Assembly (NCBI RefSeq): GCF_000392615.1 | Contig: NZ_KB933398.1 | Location: 2,070,691 to 2,134,690, forward strand | Direction: 5' to 3' | Origin: Lysinibacillus sphaericus OT4b.31 | GTDB taxonomy: Bacteria > Bacillota > Bacilli > Bacillales_A > Planococcaceae | Length of the DNA stretch: 64,000 bases | Shown here: positions 1 to 7,133 of the stretch, piece by piece | How the letters are laid out: the number at the start of each line of letters is the position of its first letter | Numbering within the stretch: position 1 is the first letter of the stretch | The notes under the pieces: generated by a model | Told to the model about the DNA's origin: nothing | Seen by the model: the letters and a program-made list of their open reading frames with translations, nothing else | The model's database searches: none | Position numbers and translations under genes: made by a program

Positions 1-50
1 AAGAAGTGCATGCTTCTACAGCGCAAGTACTTGGTCTAAACAAAAACTAA
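1..50 (+). CDS. 3' end of an upstream gene (partial)
   Basis: Reading frame 3 stays open from the window edge to a TAA at 48-50 and is followed 14 bases later by a good intrinsic terminator. About 15 C-terminal residues are visible, ending in LGLNKN. That is too little to recognise a family. The other two forward frames also stop nearby, so the frame choice rests mainly on the terminator spacing. Confidence 0.35.
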   Translation, partial: EVHASTAQVLGLNKN

Positions 51-63
51 TCAAATAAAAAAT

Positions 64-105
64 AAAGAACCTTTCATCCGTCTTTGGATTGAAGGTTCTT
101 TTTTA
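64..105 (+). terminator. Intrinsic terminator
   Basis: An inverted repeat (AAAGAACCTTTCATCC paired with GGATTGAAGGTTCTTT, one mismatch or bulge) is followed by a T run. It would end the transcript of the gene entering from the left. Confidence 0.8.
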
Positions 106-137
106 CATTCATGGCAGGGGACTACTTATCTTGGGTC

Positions 138-242
138 ACCTGAACGATGGCTGGCACCACCCGAGCGTTCGCATGAGATACCAGAGCGAAAGTTGGCTTA
201 ACCTGAGCGTTCGCAGGGGTTACCCGAGGAGAAACCCAGATA
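138..242. repeat. 21-bp degenerate tandem repeat, about 5 units
   Basis: Five consecutive 21-base units begin at 138, 159, 180, 201 and 222, each starting ACC(C/T/A)GA(A/G)(C/G)G. Units 2 and 4 share ACC-GAGCGTTCGCA-G. Spacing is exactly 21 bases throughout, but copies differ at many positions. The short reading frame across it has no ribosome binding site and no recognisable product, so the stretch is treated as noncoding. A second array with the same 21-base period but another sequence lies at 31163-31259. Confidence 0.75.
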
Positions 243-371
243 TGTTAGTGATTATATTTCTACAGGGATTATTGTGAGTTTAAAACACTGCAGTTGTAAA
301 CATTGTAGATATCCAGTATACTTTTTTCGGTATAGAAGAATTGAAATGATAGAGAAAAAGGATGAGTATAG

Positions 372-593
372 ATGACGTTTGAAGAGGTATTACCATGTTT
401 AAAAGCGGGCGAAAAAGTAATTCGTGATGGTTGGGGCGGTGCTGAGTTGTATGTGAAGCTTGTTGGGCCAAGCGAACATAATGGCGAGAATTTGAATCCC
501 TATTTTTTAATTAATGTACGTGGCGAGGGTTACACAATGTTCACACCAACTGTCTGCGATTTGTTAGCGGAAGATTGGATAATTGTAGGTTAA
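372..593 (+). CDS. DUF2829 family small protein (Tad2-like, anti-Thoeris family)
   Basis: A 73-residue protein. The pattern TFEEVLPCLKAGEKVIRDGWGG near the N-terminus, the middle YVKL, and the end DLLAEDWIIV match the DUF2829 family. Family members from phages include Tad2, which binds the cyclic ADP-ribose signal of Thoeris defence and blocks it. Many homologues sit in prophages or alone on chromosomes. Here no phage gene lies next to it, and it is flanked by a tandem repeat and a terminator. The ATG at 372 follows AAAGGATGAG at a good distance. Sequestration of a signal nucleotide is inferred from the family only; a housekeeping role is equally possible. Confidence 0.75.
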   Translation: MTFEEVLPCLKAGEKVIRDGWGGAELYVKLVGPSEHNGENLNPYFLINVRGEGYTMFTPTVCDLLAEDWIIVG

Positions 594-601
594 TCGTTAG
601 C

Positions 602-637
602 GAAGTCATCTCAATAGTTAGTTGAGGTGGCTTCTTT
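602..637 (+). terminator. Intrinsic terminator
   Basis: GAAGTCATCTCAA (602-614) pairs with TTGAGGTGGCTTC (622-634) and is followed by TTT. It lies 8 bases after the stop of the DUF2829 gene. Confidence 0.8.
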
Positions 638-688
638 CTGTTTCGTAAGCGTAGGCTAACGTGCTAGTTTTTGTTTACCGTATCCCGC

Positions 689-814
689 AGTAACGTTCAG
701 TAAGCCGCCGACCATGAGGAAGAGGTTGGCGAACAACTGCCCGTAACAGCCCGATTGGTTTAACTACCAATCAGTGGAGATGAAGATCCCTCACTGATTC
801 GAGTTTCACTTTAT
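689..814 (+). repeat. Dispersed intergenic repeat, copy 1 (hairpin-bearing)
   Basis: This stretch resembles the reverse complement of 12891-13040. Shared blocks in order are (T/G)(T/C)CAGTAAG, then CCCGATTGGTT, then AACTA-CAATCAGTG, a loop, CACTGATT, and finally AGTTTCACTTTA. AATCAGTG at 769-776 pairs with CACTGATT at 792-799 in a stable hairpin with no T run after it. The element ends directly before the ribosome binding site of the SDR gene. No protein is encoded. It may be a mobile repeat or a structured RNA leader. Confidence 0.6.
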
Positions 815-831
815 AGATGAGGAGAGATGTT

Positions 832-1587
832 ATGAAGTTTGAAGAATATGCAGGTAAGACAGTCTTTGTAACGGGCGCTGCCTCTGGTATCGGTCAGGCT
901 CAAGCCATTGCATTTTTAGAGAATGGAGCGAATGTATTTGGCTTTGATTTGGATGAGCATGGGTTATTCAATTTACAACAACGATATCCCGAACGTTTTG
1001 CTTATAGGTCAGGTAGTGTCTGCAGTAAGGAAGACGTAGAGCAAGCGTGTGAACAAGCCGTTTCAACATATAAGCAAGTGGATATTTTATGTAATACTGC
1101 AGGCGTGTTAGATGGCTTCGCAAAAACACTCGATACGGATGAGGCGCTATGGGATAAAATTATGAATACCAATGTTAAAGGTACTTATTTTGTGACGAAT
1201 ACGCTATTACCACACATGTTAACGCGAAAATCAGGCATTATCGTAAATATGGCCTCTATTGCGGGGCTTGTTGCTGGCGGTGGAGGTGCGGCTTACACAG
1301 CCTCCAAACATGCGATTGTGGGGTATACAAAACAATTAGATTTAGATTATTGTCGTGAAGGGATTCGTGCCAATGCCATTGCACCTGGTGCCATCCAAAC
1401 ACCGATGAACAAAGCAGATTTTGAAGGGGATGGGGAAATGGCAAAATGGGTTGCCAATGAAACGCCTGCGGGTCGCTGGGCACAACCAAGCGAAGTGGCA
1501 AGTTTAACACTTTATTTGGCTAGTCAATCAGCTGATTATATGCATGGGGCCATCATACCGCTTGATGGCGGTTGGCTTACAAAATAA
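832..1587 (+). CDS. SDR family oxidoreductase (3-oxoacyl-ACP reductase-like)
   Basis: A 251-residue classical short-chain dehydrogenase. The cofactor motif TGAASGIG is near residue 14, a variant NTAG (usual NNAG) near residue 88, the catalytic Ser lies in NMASIAG, and Tyr/Lys are in YTASK. An aspartate after the second beta strand (FGFDLDEHG) suggests NAD rather than NADP. The length and final GGWLTK fit the family. The ATG at 832 is preferred over the upstream ATG at 817 because GAGGAG (818-823) fits the later start. The gene stands alone after a repeat element. The substrate cannot be told from sequence. Confidence 0.9.
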   Translation: MKFEEYAGKTVFVTGAASGIGQAQAIAFLENGANVFGFDLDEHGLFNLQQRYPERFAYRSGSVCSKEDVEQACEQAVSTYKQVDILCNTAGVLDGFAKTLDTDEALWDKIMNTNVKGTYFVTNTLLPHMLTRKSGIIVNMASIAGLVAGGGGAAYTASKHAIVGYTKQLDLDYCREGIRANAIAPGAIQTPMNKADFEGDGEMAKWVANETPAGRWAQPSEVASLTLYLASQSADYMHGAIIPLDGGWLTK

Positions 1588-1589
1588 CA

Positions 1590-1619
1590 TTGTTCAATAG
1601 TAAATTCTTCTGTTATAAT
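1590..1619 (+). promoter_or_regulatory. Sigma-A promoter for queT
   Basis: TTGTTC at 1590-1595 and TATAAT at 1614-1619 are 18 bases apart. They lie just upstream of the structured leader of queT. Confidence 0.6.
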
Positions 1620-1621
1620 AC

Positions 1622-1732
1622 GCAAGTAAGCAAAATTCAGCTTGCACTACGACACTTCAGATAGGGCGATAGGCTCTCTTCCTTTGGTCGTAGTTATGAC
1701 TAAAATAGCGAATTAGCTATTTTACAAAGGAG
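1622..1732 (+). promoter_or_regulatory. Probable preQ1 riboswitch (class II-like fold) in the queT leader
   Basis: Three hairpins can be drawn: GCAAG/CTTGC (1622-1645), CTACGAC/GTCGTAG (1647-1693), and AAAATAGC/GCTATTTT (about 1702-1723). CCTTTG in the loop side of hairpin 2 (1681-1686) is complementary to CAAAGG (1725-1730), which contains the ribosome binding site of queT. Hairpin, pseudoknot to the Shine-Dalgarno and a small hairpin just before it is the layout of preQ1-II riboswitches. The downstream gene is a queuosine-precursor transporter. The large loop of hairpin 2, with its own small stem, is unlike the streptococcal consensus, so the class is uncertain. Confidence 0.6.
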
Positions 1733-1739
1733 AATAAAA

Positions 1740-2249
1740 TTGAATAGTTCTATTTTAAAAGACTCATCCCGCACGTCTGTAAGTGAGCTTACAAAGACGG
1801 CACTTGTCGCGGCCCTTTATGTGGCTGTAACTGTTTTATTGTCAGTCATTAGTTTTGGGGCTGTACAGCTACGTTTGTCGGAAATGTTCAACTACCTGGC
1901 GTTATACAACAAGCGTTATGTAGTAGCAGTGACAATCGGCGTAATCTTGGCCAATTTTATGTCACCCACTTGGATTTTAGATGTACCCATCGGTGGGATT
2001 GCGACATTTCTTGTGTTACTTCTTTGCCGGAAAGTAACAAAAAATATATCAAATGATATAGTGAAAATGGTTGTGACCGCATTGATTTTTGCTTTATCAA
2101 TGTTTACCGTTGCAGGTCAATTAACAATCCTCTATGATCTGCCGTTTTGGGCAACTTGGTTTACGGTTGGAGTTGGGGAGTTATTGTCCATGACTGTTGG
2201 TGGTGTGACGATTTATTTATTAAATAAAAAAATTGATTTATCGAAATAA
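1740..2249 (+). CDS. queT: QueT family queuosine precursor ECF transporter S component
   Basis: A 169-residue hydrophobic protein with about five membrane spans. It matches the QueT (DUF988) family, with VQLRLSEMFNYLALYN, ILANFMSPTWILDVPIGGIAT and the ending VGVGELLSMTVGGVTIYLL. It would be the substrate-binding subunit of an energy-coupling-factor transporter that imports preQ1, preQ0 or queuine and shares the general EcfAAT module encoded elsewhere. The TTG start at 1740 lies 7 bases after AAAGGAG. Translation is probably controlled by the riboswitch in its leader. It is monocistronic and ends at a strong terminator. Confidence 0.88.
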   Translation: MNSSILKDSSRTSVSELTKTALVAALYVAVTVLLSVISFGAVQLRLSEMFNYLALYNKRYVVAVTIGVILANFMSPTWILDVPIGGIATFLVLLLCRKVTKNISNDIVKMVVTALIFALSMFTVAGQLTILYDLPFWATWFTVGVGELLSMTVGGVTIYLLNKKIDLSK

Positions 2250-2280
2250 TATAAAGTACATTCGTAAGAGTGATAGTGTA

Positions 2281-2333
2281 AGACCGTAGTCAATCTCGAA
2301 AATATATCGAGATTGACTACGGTCTATTTCTTT
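2281..2333. terminator. Bidirectional terminator between queT and tldE
   Basis: A 19-bp perfect inverted repeat (2281-2299 with 2307-2325, AGACCGTAGTCAATCTCGA) is followed by a T-rich tract. It serves queT on the plus strand and probably tldE, which ends at 2358 on the minus strand. Confidence 0.9.
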
Positions 2334-2357
2334 TTCTAGCAATAGTTTGATGTAGTT

Positions 2358-3701
2358 TTATTCAACCGTAACGGAAAGCTCTTTCACAAGAAGGGATGAG
2401 GAGCCGTACCCGTTTGGAAGGAAATAAAGTTCTGTGCTGGTTTCTTCAATATTTTGCATGAAATCAAAGAAGTTCCCAGCGATTGTCATCTGCTTAACAG
2501 GTGAGACGATTTTGCCGTCTTTGATATGGAACCCTGTTGCTGCAACAGAAAAGTCGCCAGAGATGGTATTGGTACCAGAGTGAAGACCGGATAAGTCTGT
2601 AATAAGGAGTCCTTCCGAAATGGAAGCTATTAAGTCAAGTTGTGTTCGCTTGCCAGGTGTAACATATAAATTTTGAGGTGCAATTGTTAACGTACTTTTG
2701 TAAGAACTCTTATGCGCATGTCCGCTAGTTTCGCCGCCTTCTAGTTTTGCTGTTTTTCGGTTATGAAGAAGCGTTTGCAAAATTCCATTTAAAATAATCG
2801 CTTGTTGTTTTGTCGCAACACCTTCCCCGTCAAAATTTGACCCAGTCAAAGCACATGGATGAAATGGGTCATTAAACAATGTGAAAGCATCGGAAGCCAC
2901 TTTCTGTCCAACTTTACCTTTTAATAAAGATTGATTCTTTTGGGCATTTTCAGCTGAGAATATAGGCATAAAGGTTGCAAGTAAAGAAGCTGTTGCGTCG
3001 TTGCGCAAAATAATTGGATATTTACCAGAAGGGATAGATTTCTCCCCAAGATTAGCAAGTGCTTCCTCGGCTGCTTCTTGTGCAATTTCATCGACATCTA
3101 AAGCATAAAAATCACGTGTCATTTTCAAGTAGCCAGCAGTTTTCAATTCGTCACCATCTTTGACAACTGTTGAAATAAAGATAACTAAGCCATTCTCTTT
3201 TTGCGATAAAGACAGGTGCTTACTATTTACTAAAGACCGTTCAGTTGAAAACTCTTGCAGTAAACAGTAATCAAGCGTGACCACTCGTGGATCATACGAC
3301 CGTATTTTATCTTCAATAGCTTGTAGTAGTGCGATTTTATCTGAAAATTCGATTTGCGCTAGTTCTTCACTGTAGAATTGGTGACGTGCATATTCGCTAC
3401 TCCCTTCGAAAATATCGATGCCTTCATCCTCTTCAAGTATATCTGCATTTGCTTTGGCACTATCGATTAAAAATGGAATGGAGTCTTCATCAAGTTTTTC
3501 TGTATAGGAATAGCCCATTTTCCCGTTAAAAAGCCCTCGTAGACTAAGACCCCCATCTTCAGATGTTTCGTAGCTATCAATTTGTCCTTCATAAAGCTTA
3601 CATGCAAATGATTTCTTTCGTTCAAAATAGACTTCCGCTTCTTTAAAATCAGCGTCTATCGCTTGTTGTAGCAGTTTGTCTTGGAATTCAGCGATTCTCA
3701 T
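2358..3701 (-). CDS. tldE: TldE/PmbA family protein
   Basis: A 447-residue protein of the TldD/PmbA superfamily, lacking the metal-binding HExxxH of its partner. Typical stretches are GLSLRGLFNGKMGYSYTEK near residue 50, PVILRNDA-like PIILRNDATASLLATF in the middle, and GLLITDLSGLHSGTNTISGDFS near the C-terminus. In other bacteria TldE pairs with TldD in a heterodimeric metalloprotease that degrades unfolded peptides and helps mature some modified peptides. It lies 3 bases downstream of tldD, consistent with translation as one operon. GGGGGA precedes the ATG. Confidence 0.92.
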   Translation of the reverse strand: MRIAEFQDKLLQQAIDADFKEAEVYFERKKSFACKLYEGQIDSYETSEDGGLSLRGLFNGKMGYSYTEKLDEDSIPFLIDSAKANADILEEDEGIDIFEGSSEYARHQFYSEELAQIEFSDKIALLQAIEDKIRSYDPRVVTLDYCLLQEFSTERSLVNSKHLSLSQKENGLVIFISTVVKDGDELKTAGYLKMTRDFYALDVDEIAQEAAEEALANLGEKSIPSGKYPIILRNDATASLLATFMPIFSAENAQKNQSLLKGKVGQKVASDAFTLFNDPFHPCALTGSNFDGEGVATKQQAIILNGILQTLLHNRKTAKLEGGETSGHAHKSSYKSTLTIAPQNLYVTPGKRTQLDLIASISEGLLITDLSGLHSGTNTISGDFSVAATGFHIKDGKIVSPVKQMTIAGNFFDFMQNIEETSTELYFLPNGYGSSSLLVKELSVTVE

Positions 3702-3704
3702 AAA

Positions 3705-5093
3705 TTATTCCCCCTTTGTTCCACCAACTGTAATTTCACTAACACGAATCATCGGTTGACCGACATTCACTGGAAGACTGCCACTGACTGATCCACACAT
3801 GCCTGCACCATGCGCAAGATTATTTCTGACACGATCAACTCGTTGTAATGTTTTTGCACCATTTCCAATAAGTGTTGCACCGCGTACAGGACGATCAATT
3901 TTACCATCTTTTACGGTATAGGCTTCCATGACCGCGAAGTTATAGTCACCAGTAGACGGATTTACTTGTCCGCCACCCATATATTTTGCATATATACCAT
4001 ATTCGGTTGCAGCAATAATTTCTTCTGGTGTGGATGTACCTGGTGCAATATATGTGTTAGTCATACGCGATGTTGGACTGAAACGGTAAGATTGGCGACG
4101 TGAAGAGCCAGTGGATGCAGTATTCATGCGACGGGCATTAAATTTATCAATTAGATAACCTTTCAAAATACCCTTGTCGATTAAGATGTTTTTTTGCGAT
4201 TTTTCCCCTTCATCATCAATATTGAGAGAACCCCATTCATTAGGAAGAGTGCCATCATCAATATATGTAACAATATCGGGTGCCACTTTTTCACCAATTC
4301 GATTGGCGAAAACGGAATTGTTTTTTGCGACTGCTGTAGCTTCAAGCCCATGACCACAAGCTTCGTGGAAAATAACGCCCCCAAACTCATTATCAATGAT
4401 GACGGGGAATTTGCCGCTTGGACATTCATCAGCATGAAGCATCGTGACTGCAATACGTGCTGCTTCTCCTGCATAGTGTTGAAGATCAAGGTTTTCAATA
4501 AACTCAAAACCAGCATGTGCACCAGGACCGTAGAACCCGGTTTGCATTTCGTTACCCTCGCAAGCAGTTGCCTGAATGGAGAGTCTACTATAAATACGTG
4601 TATCTTCAACAAATTTACCTTCCGAATTGGCAATTAAAATATGCTGTGCTTCATCTAAATAGCGAATACCAACCTGACTGATGCGTTCATCATAATTTCG
4701 CGCGATGTCATTTGTCTGGCGCATGATGGCAGCTTTTCTTGCATGTTCGACACTGTTTGGGATTTTTAAGATTTTGTGAATAGGGGTAATGAGTTCTTTT
4801 TGGAGCGGGTGAATGGTACCAGCAGCCCCCCCTTGGATAGCTAGTGCAGCCCTTTTTGCCGCTGCTAGTAGGCCTTCTTCAGAAATATCGTTTGTATAAG
4901 TATAAATGCTTTGGAGACCACAAAAAATACGAATGCCAATGCCGAAATCACGCCCAGAAATACTTTGCTCCATTTTGTTGTCCCGTAACATAAGTGAATT
5001 CACATACTTATCTTCAATGAATAATTCTGAAAAATCACCACCTGTAGTAAGAGCTGCTTCAAGTACATTTTCAATGACTGACTGTTTAATCAT
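3705..5093 (-). CDS. tldD: Metalloprotease TldD
   Basis: A 462-residue protein with the family zinc site HEACGH: H243, E244 and H248. A glycine-rich C-terminal half (GNGAKTLQRVDRV, GMCGSVSGSLPVNVGQP) is typical of TldD. It is expected to form the catalytic subunit of the TldD/TldE protease in the cytoplasm. It is the first gene of a two-gene minus-strand operon. GGGGGAAG precedes the ATG. Short open frames on the opposite strand (about 4.2-4.6 kb) are shadows. Confidence 0.93.
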   Translation of the reverse strand: MIKQSVIENVLEAALTTGGDFSELFIEDKYVNSLMLRDNKMEQSISGRDFGIGIRIFCGLQSIYTYTNDISEEGLLAAAKRAALAIQGGAAGTIHPLQKELITPIHKILKIPNSVEHARKAAIMRQTNDIARNYDERISQVGIRYLDEAQHILIANSEGKFVEDTRIYSRLSIQATACEGNEMQTGFYGPGAHAGFEFIENLDLQHYAGEAARIAVTMLHADECPSGKFPVIIDNEFGGVIFHEACGHGLEATAVAKNNSVFANRIGEKVAPDIVTYIDDGTLPNEWGSLNIDDEGEKSQKNILIDKGILKGYLIDKFNARRMNTASTGSSRRQSYRFSPTSRMTNTYIAPGTSTPEEIIAATEYGIYAKYMGGGQVNPSTGDYNFAVMEAYTVKDGKIDRPVRGATLIGNGAKTLQRVDRVRNNLAHGAGMCGSVSGSLPVNVGQPMIRVSEITVGGTKGE

Positions 5094-5420
5094 GTATCTT
5101 CCCCCTTTGCTTAATTATAGCGTACTTATTATAGATATTTACAGAATAATAGAAAGATTCCGCATTCTGGTTTTTTAATTATAGGATGTTAGAGAAATAT
5201 TTCATGAAAGAAGAGAGGATTTAAATCTCCATGATATTGCCATGTGCTTCAAGAAGTTCGGAAAAAGAACAAATAGAATATTATATATTTTAAGTTACTA
5301 AACAGGTAGTGAAGGATTCAGGTTTTGGGATGTTCGGAAATTTTTTAATGCAAAATATTGCAAAAACTAATATGATTAGTTAAAATGTGAATAACCTTAG
5401 TTTTAGAAGGAGAGTAAACA
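5094..5420. other. Divergent intergenic region
   Basis: A 327-base AT-rich gap between the divergent tldD and MBL genes. Apart from the promoter with palindrome listed separately, there is no RNA or ORF with support. Confidence 0.6.
5359..5386 (+). promoter_or_regulatory. Promoter with TetR-type palindromic operator
   Basis: TTGCAA (5359-5364) and TAAAAT (5381-5386) are 16 bases apart. The spacer is filled by a perfect palindrome, AACTAAT-ATG-ATTAGTT (5365-5381). The transcript would begin with the MBL hydrolase and include the TetR gene behind it. Autorepression by that TetR protein is inferred. Confidence 0.5.
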
Positions 5421-6137
5421 ATGAAAATTACAAAGATGGATACAATTTATCAATTATCATTTATGCCAAGATTATTTCCTGTAAATTGTTATTTCGTAGA
5501 AGAAGAAAACGGGCTTACACTTATCGATGCTGCCCTACCATATAGTGCAAAAAGTATATTAAATGCGGCTAAGAATAGCGGAAAGCCGATTACAAAAATC
5601 ATTATTACACACGCGCATAATGATCATATAGGGGCACTAGATACGTTAAAAGAATTATTGCCTGATTGTCAGGTGTACATTTCTTCTAGAGATGCGCTGC
5701 TATTGGAAGGAAACGCTATGTTGCTACCACATGAAAAAAACGTAACTATTCGTGGCGGTCTTCCGAAAAAAATTATAACCAAACCAGATGTATTACTAGA
5801 AGAAGGTGATTGTGTTGGTTCATTAGAAGTAATTGCTACTCCAGGTCATACACCGGGGTCTATCTCACTTTTCGATACACGTAATAGAAGCTTAATTGCT
5901 GGTGATGCACTCATAACTAGAGGGAAGCTGGTAGTATCGGGCATGATGAATCCGCTGTTCCCGTTCCCTGCTCTAGCTACGTGGGATAAAAACACAGCTC
6001 TAGAAAGTGCCAAAAAATTAAGTGAATATAAACCAAACTTACTCGCTGTTGGTCATGGAAAGATGTTACAGCAACCACAGCAACTTTTGGATAGGGCTAT
6101 CGCACAAGCAGAAATAGCATTTTTACAATCGAAATAG
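5421..6137 (+). CDS. MBL-fold metallo-hydrolase
   Basis: A 238-residue metallo-beta-lactamase-fold protein. The metal motif HAHNDH (THAHNDHIGAL) is near residue 67; a later His lies in TPGHTPGS, an Asp in AGDAL, and the final His in VGHGKML. These complete the usual two-metal site. Small single-domain members include glyoxalase II-like and lactonase-like enzymes; the substrate is unknown. GAAGGAGAG precedes the ATG. The gene is 14 bases upstream of a TetR regulator, so they are probably cotranscribed. Confidence 0.9.
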   Translation: MKITKMDTIYQLSFMPRLFPVNCYFVEEENGLTLIDAALPYSAKSILNAAKNSGKPITKIIITHAHNDHIGALDTLKELLPDCQVYISSRDALLLEGNAMLLPHEKNVTIRGGLPKKIITKPDVLLEEGDCVGSLEVIATPGHTPGSISLFDTRNRSLIAGDALITRGKLVVSGMMNPLFPFPALATWDKNTALESAKKLSEYKPNLLAVGHGKMLQQPQQLLDRAIAQAEIAFLQSK

Positions 6138-6151
6138 GAAGTGAAAATAAC

Positions 6152-6733
6152 ATGGCTCGACGTATAAAATTAGATTTATCGATTATTTTACAACAGGCAA
6201 CAGTGTTAGTAGATGAATATGGGGTAGACCAACTTTCAATCGGGTTATTAGCTGAAAAATTGACAGTGCGACCACCTTCTTTATATAACCATTTAGATAG
6301 TTTAGATGGATTAAAGCAAAAACTAGCTATTCAAGGACTAAAAAAGCTCAATGAAACCATGCTTCAATCTGCGGTGGGACGCTCAGGTGATGATGCCATC
6401 CGTGCAATTAGTCAAGCGTATATACAATTTGTAAGAATGCATCCGGGGCTTTATGATGCTAGCACGCGTTTTCCAGATGCAGATGATCTTGAGTTACAGC
6501 AAGCCCAGGAAGCTGTTGTGCAACTTGTAGTTCAAGTACTAGATGCCTATAAATTGCAAGAAGAAATGGCGATTCATATGGTTAGAGGATTACGAAGTAT
6601 TTTACATGGATTCACTTCCATTGAACAGATGGGCGGATTTGGGATGCCACTTGATATTAATAAAAGTTTTTCAATCCTCATAAATACCTTTATTGAAGGC
6701 ATTCATGCAGTTGGATCCAACGAAGAAGGCTAA
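6152..6733 (+). CDS. TetR/AcrR family transcriptional regulator
   Basis: A 193-residue protein. The N-terminal helix-turn-helix covers about residues 8-50 (VDEYGVDQLSIGLLAEKLTV then PPSLYNHLDSLDGLKQ). The C-terminal region, with VRMHPGLYDAS and RGLRSILHGFTSIEQMGGFG, fits the TetR C-terminal 33/WHG type ligand domain. It lies directly behind the MBL hydrolase and probably represses the shared promoter. The inducer is unknown. Confidence 0.9.
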   Translation: MARRIKLDLSIILQQATVLVDEYGVDQLSIGLLAEKLTVRPPSLYNHLDSLDGLKQKLAIQGLKKLNETMLQSAVGRSGDDAIRAISQAYIQFVRMHPGLYDASTRFPDADDLELQQAQEAVVQLVVQVLDAYKLQEEMAIHMVRGLRSILHGFTSIEQMGGFGMPLDINKSFSILINTFIEGIHAVGSNEEG

Positions 6734-6896
6734 GATTGTTTTGGTATGCGTTGTATTGAGTACTGACCTTACCGTTTAATGGGAGAAAGCGATGTTCACT
6801 GTGAAAGTAGCTACTGTTAATCTAGTTCTTTAAGTCATGACATAATTCTACTCATCTTTAGCCAAACTAATGGAAATGACATGGGAAGGTGAGTAC

Positions 6897-7121
6897 ATGC
6901 ACAACGACTATAATGCAGGAGACATTGTCTATATTTTTTATCGGAATCCACATATTCAGGATGTAGCGAATATACAGGAAGCTGCGGTGGTAAATAGTCC
7001 AGATAATCCAAATGAATTAGCGCTTTTTCTGTTTGAAACGTATTATCCTTTAACGAATGATCTTGTGGTATTTGCAAGTGAAATGGATGCGGAACAGGCG
7101 TATCATCAGTATTTTCATTGA
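6897..7121 (+). CDS. splA: Spore photoproduct lyase operon regulator SplA
   Basis: A 74-residue protein resembling Bacillus SplA. It has YNAGDIVYIFYRNPH at the start, then IQEAAVV and ELALFLFETYYPL, and an acidic C-terminus. SplA is described as a negative regulator of the spl operon. The ATG at 6897 follows AAGGTGAG at good spacing; an in-frame upstream ATG at 6870 lacks a site. It is 12 bases upstream of splB. Confidence 0.85.
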   Translation: MHNDYNAGDIVYIFYRNPHIQDVANIQEAAVVNSPDNPNELALFLFETYYPLTNDLVVFASEMDAEQAYHQYFH

Positions 7122-7133
7122 TGGAGGGCCCAC

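Noticed and set aside
89..277. 62-codon open frame over the 21-bp repeat
   Set aside because: No ribosome binding site, no recognisable product, and its content is the tandem repeat itself.
4181..4637. Two long open frames (both strands) inside tldD
   Set aside because: They are shadows of tldD, which has complete family motifs in its own frame.
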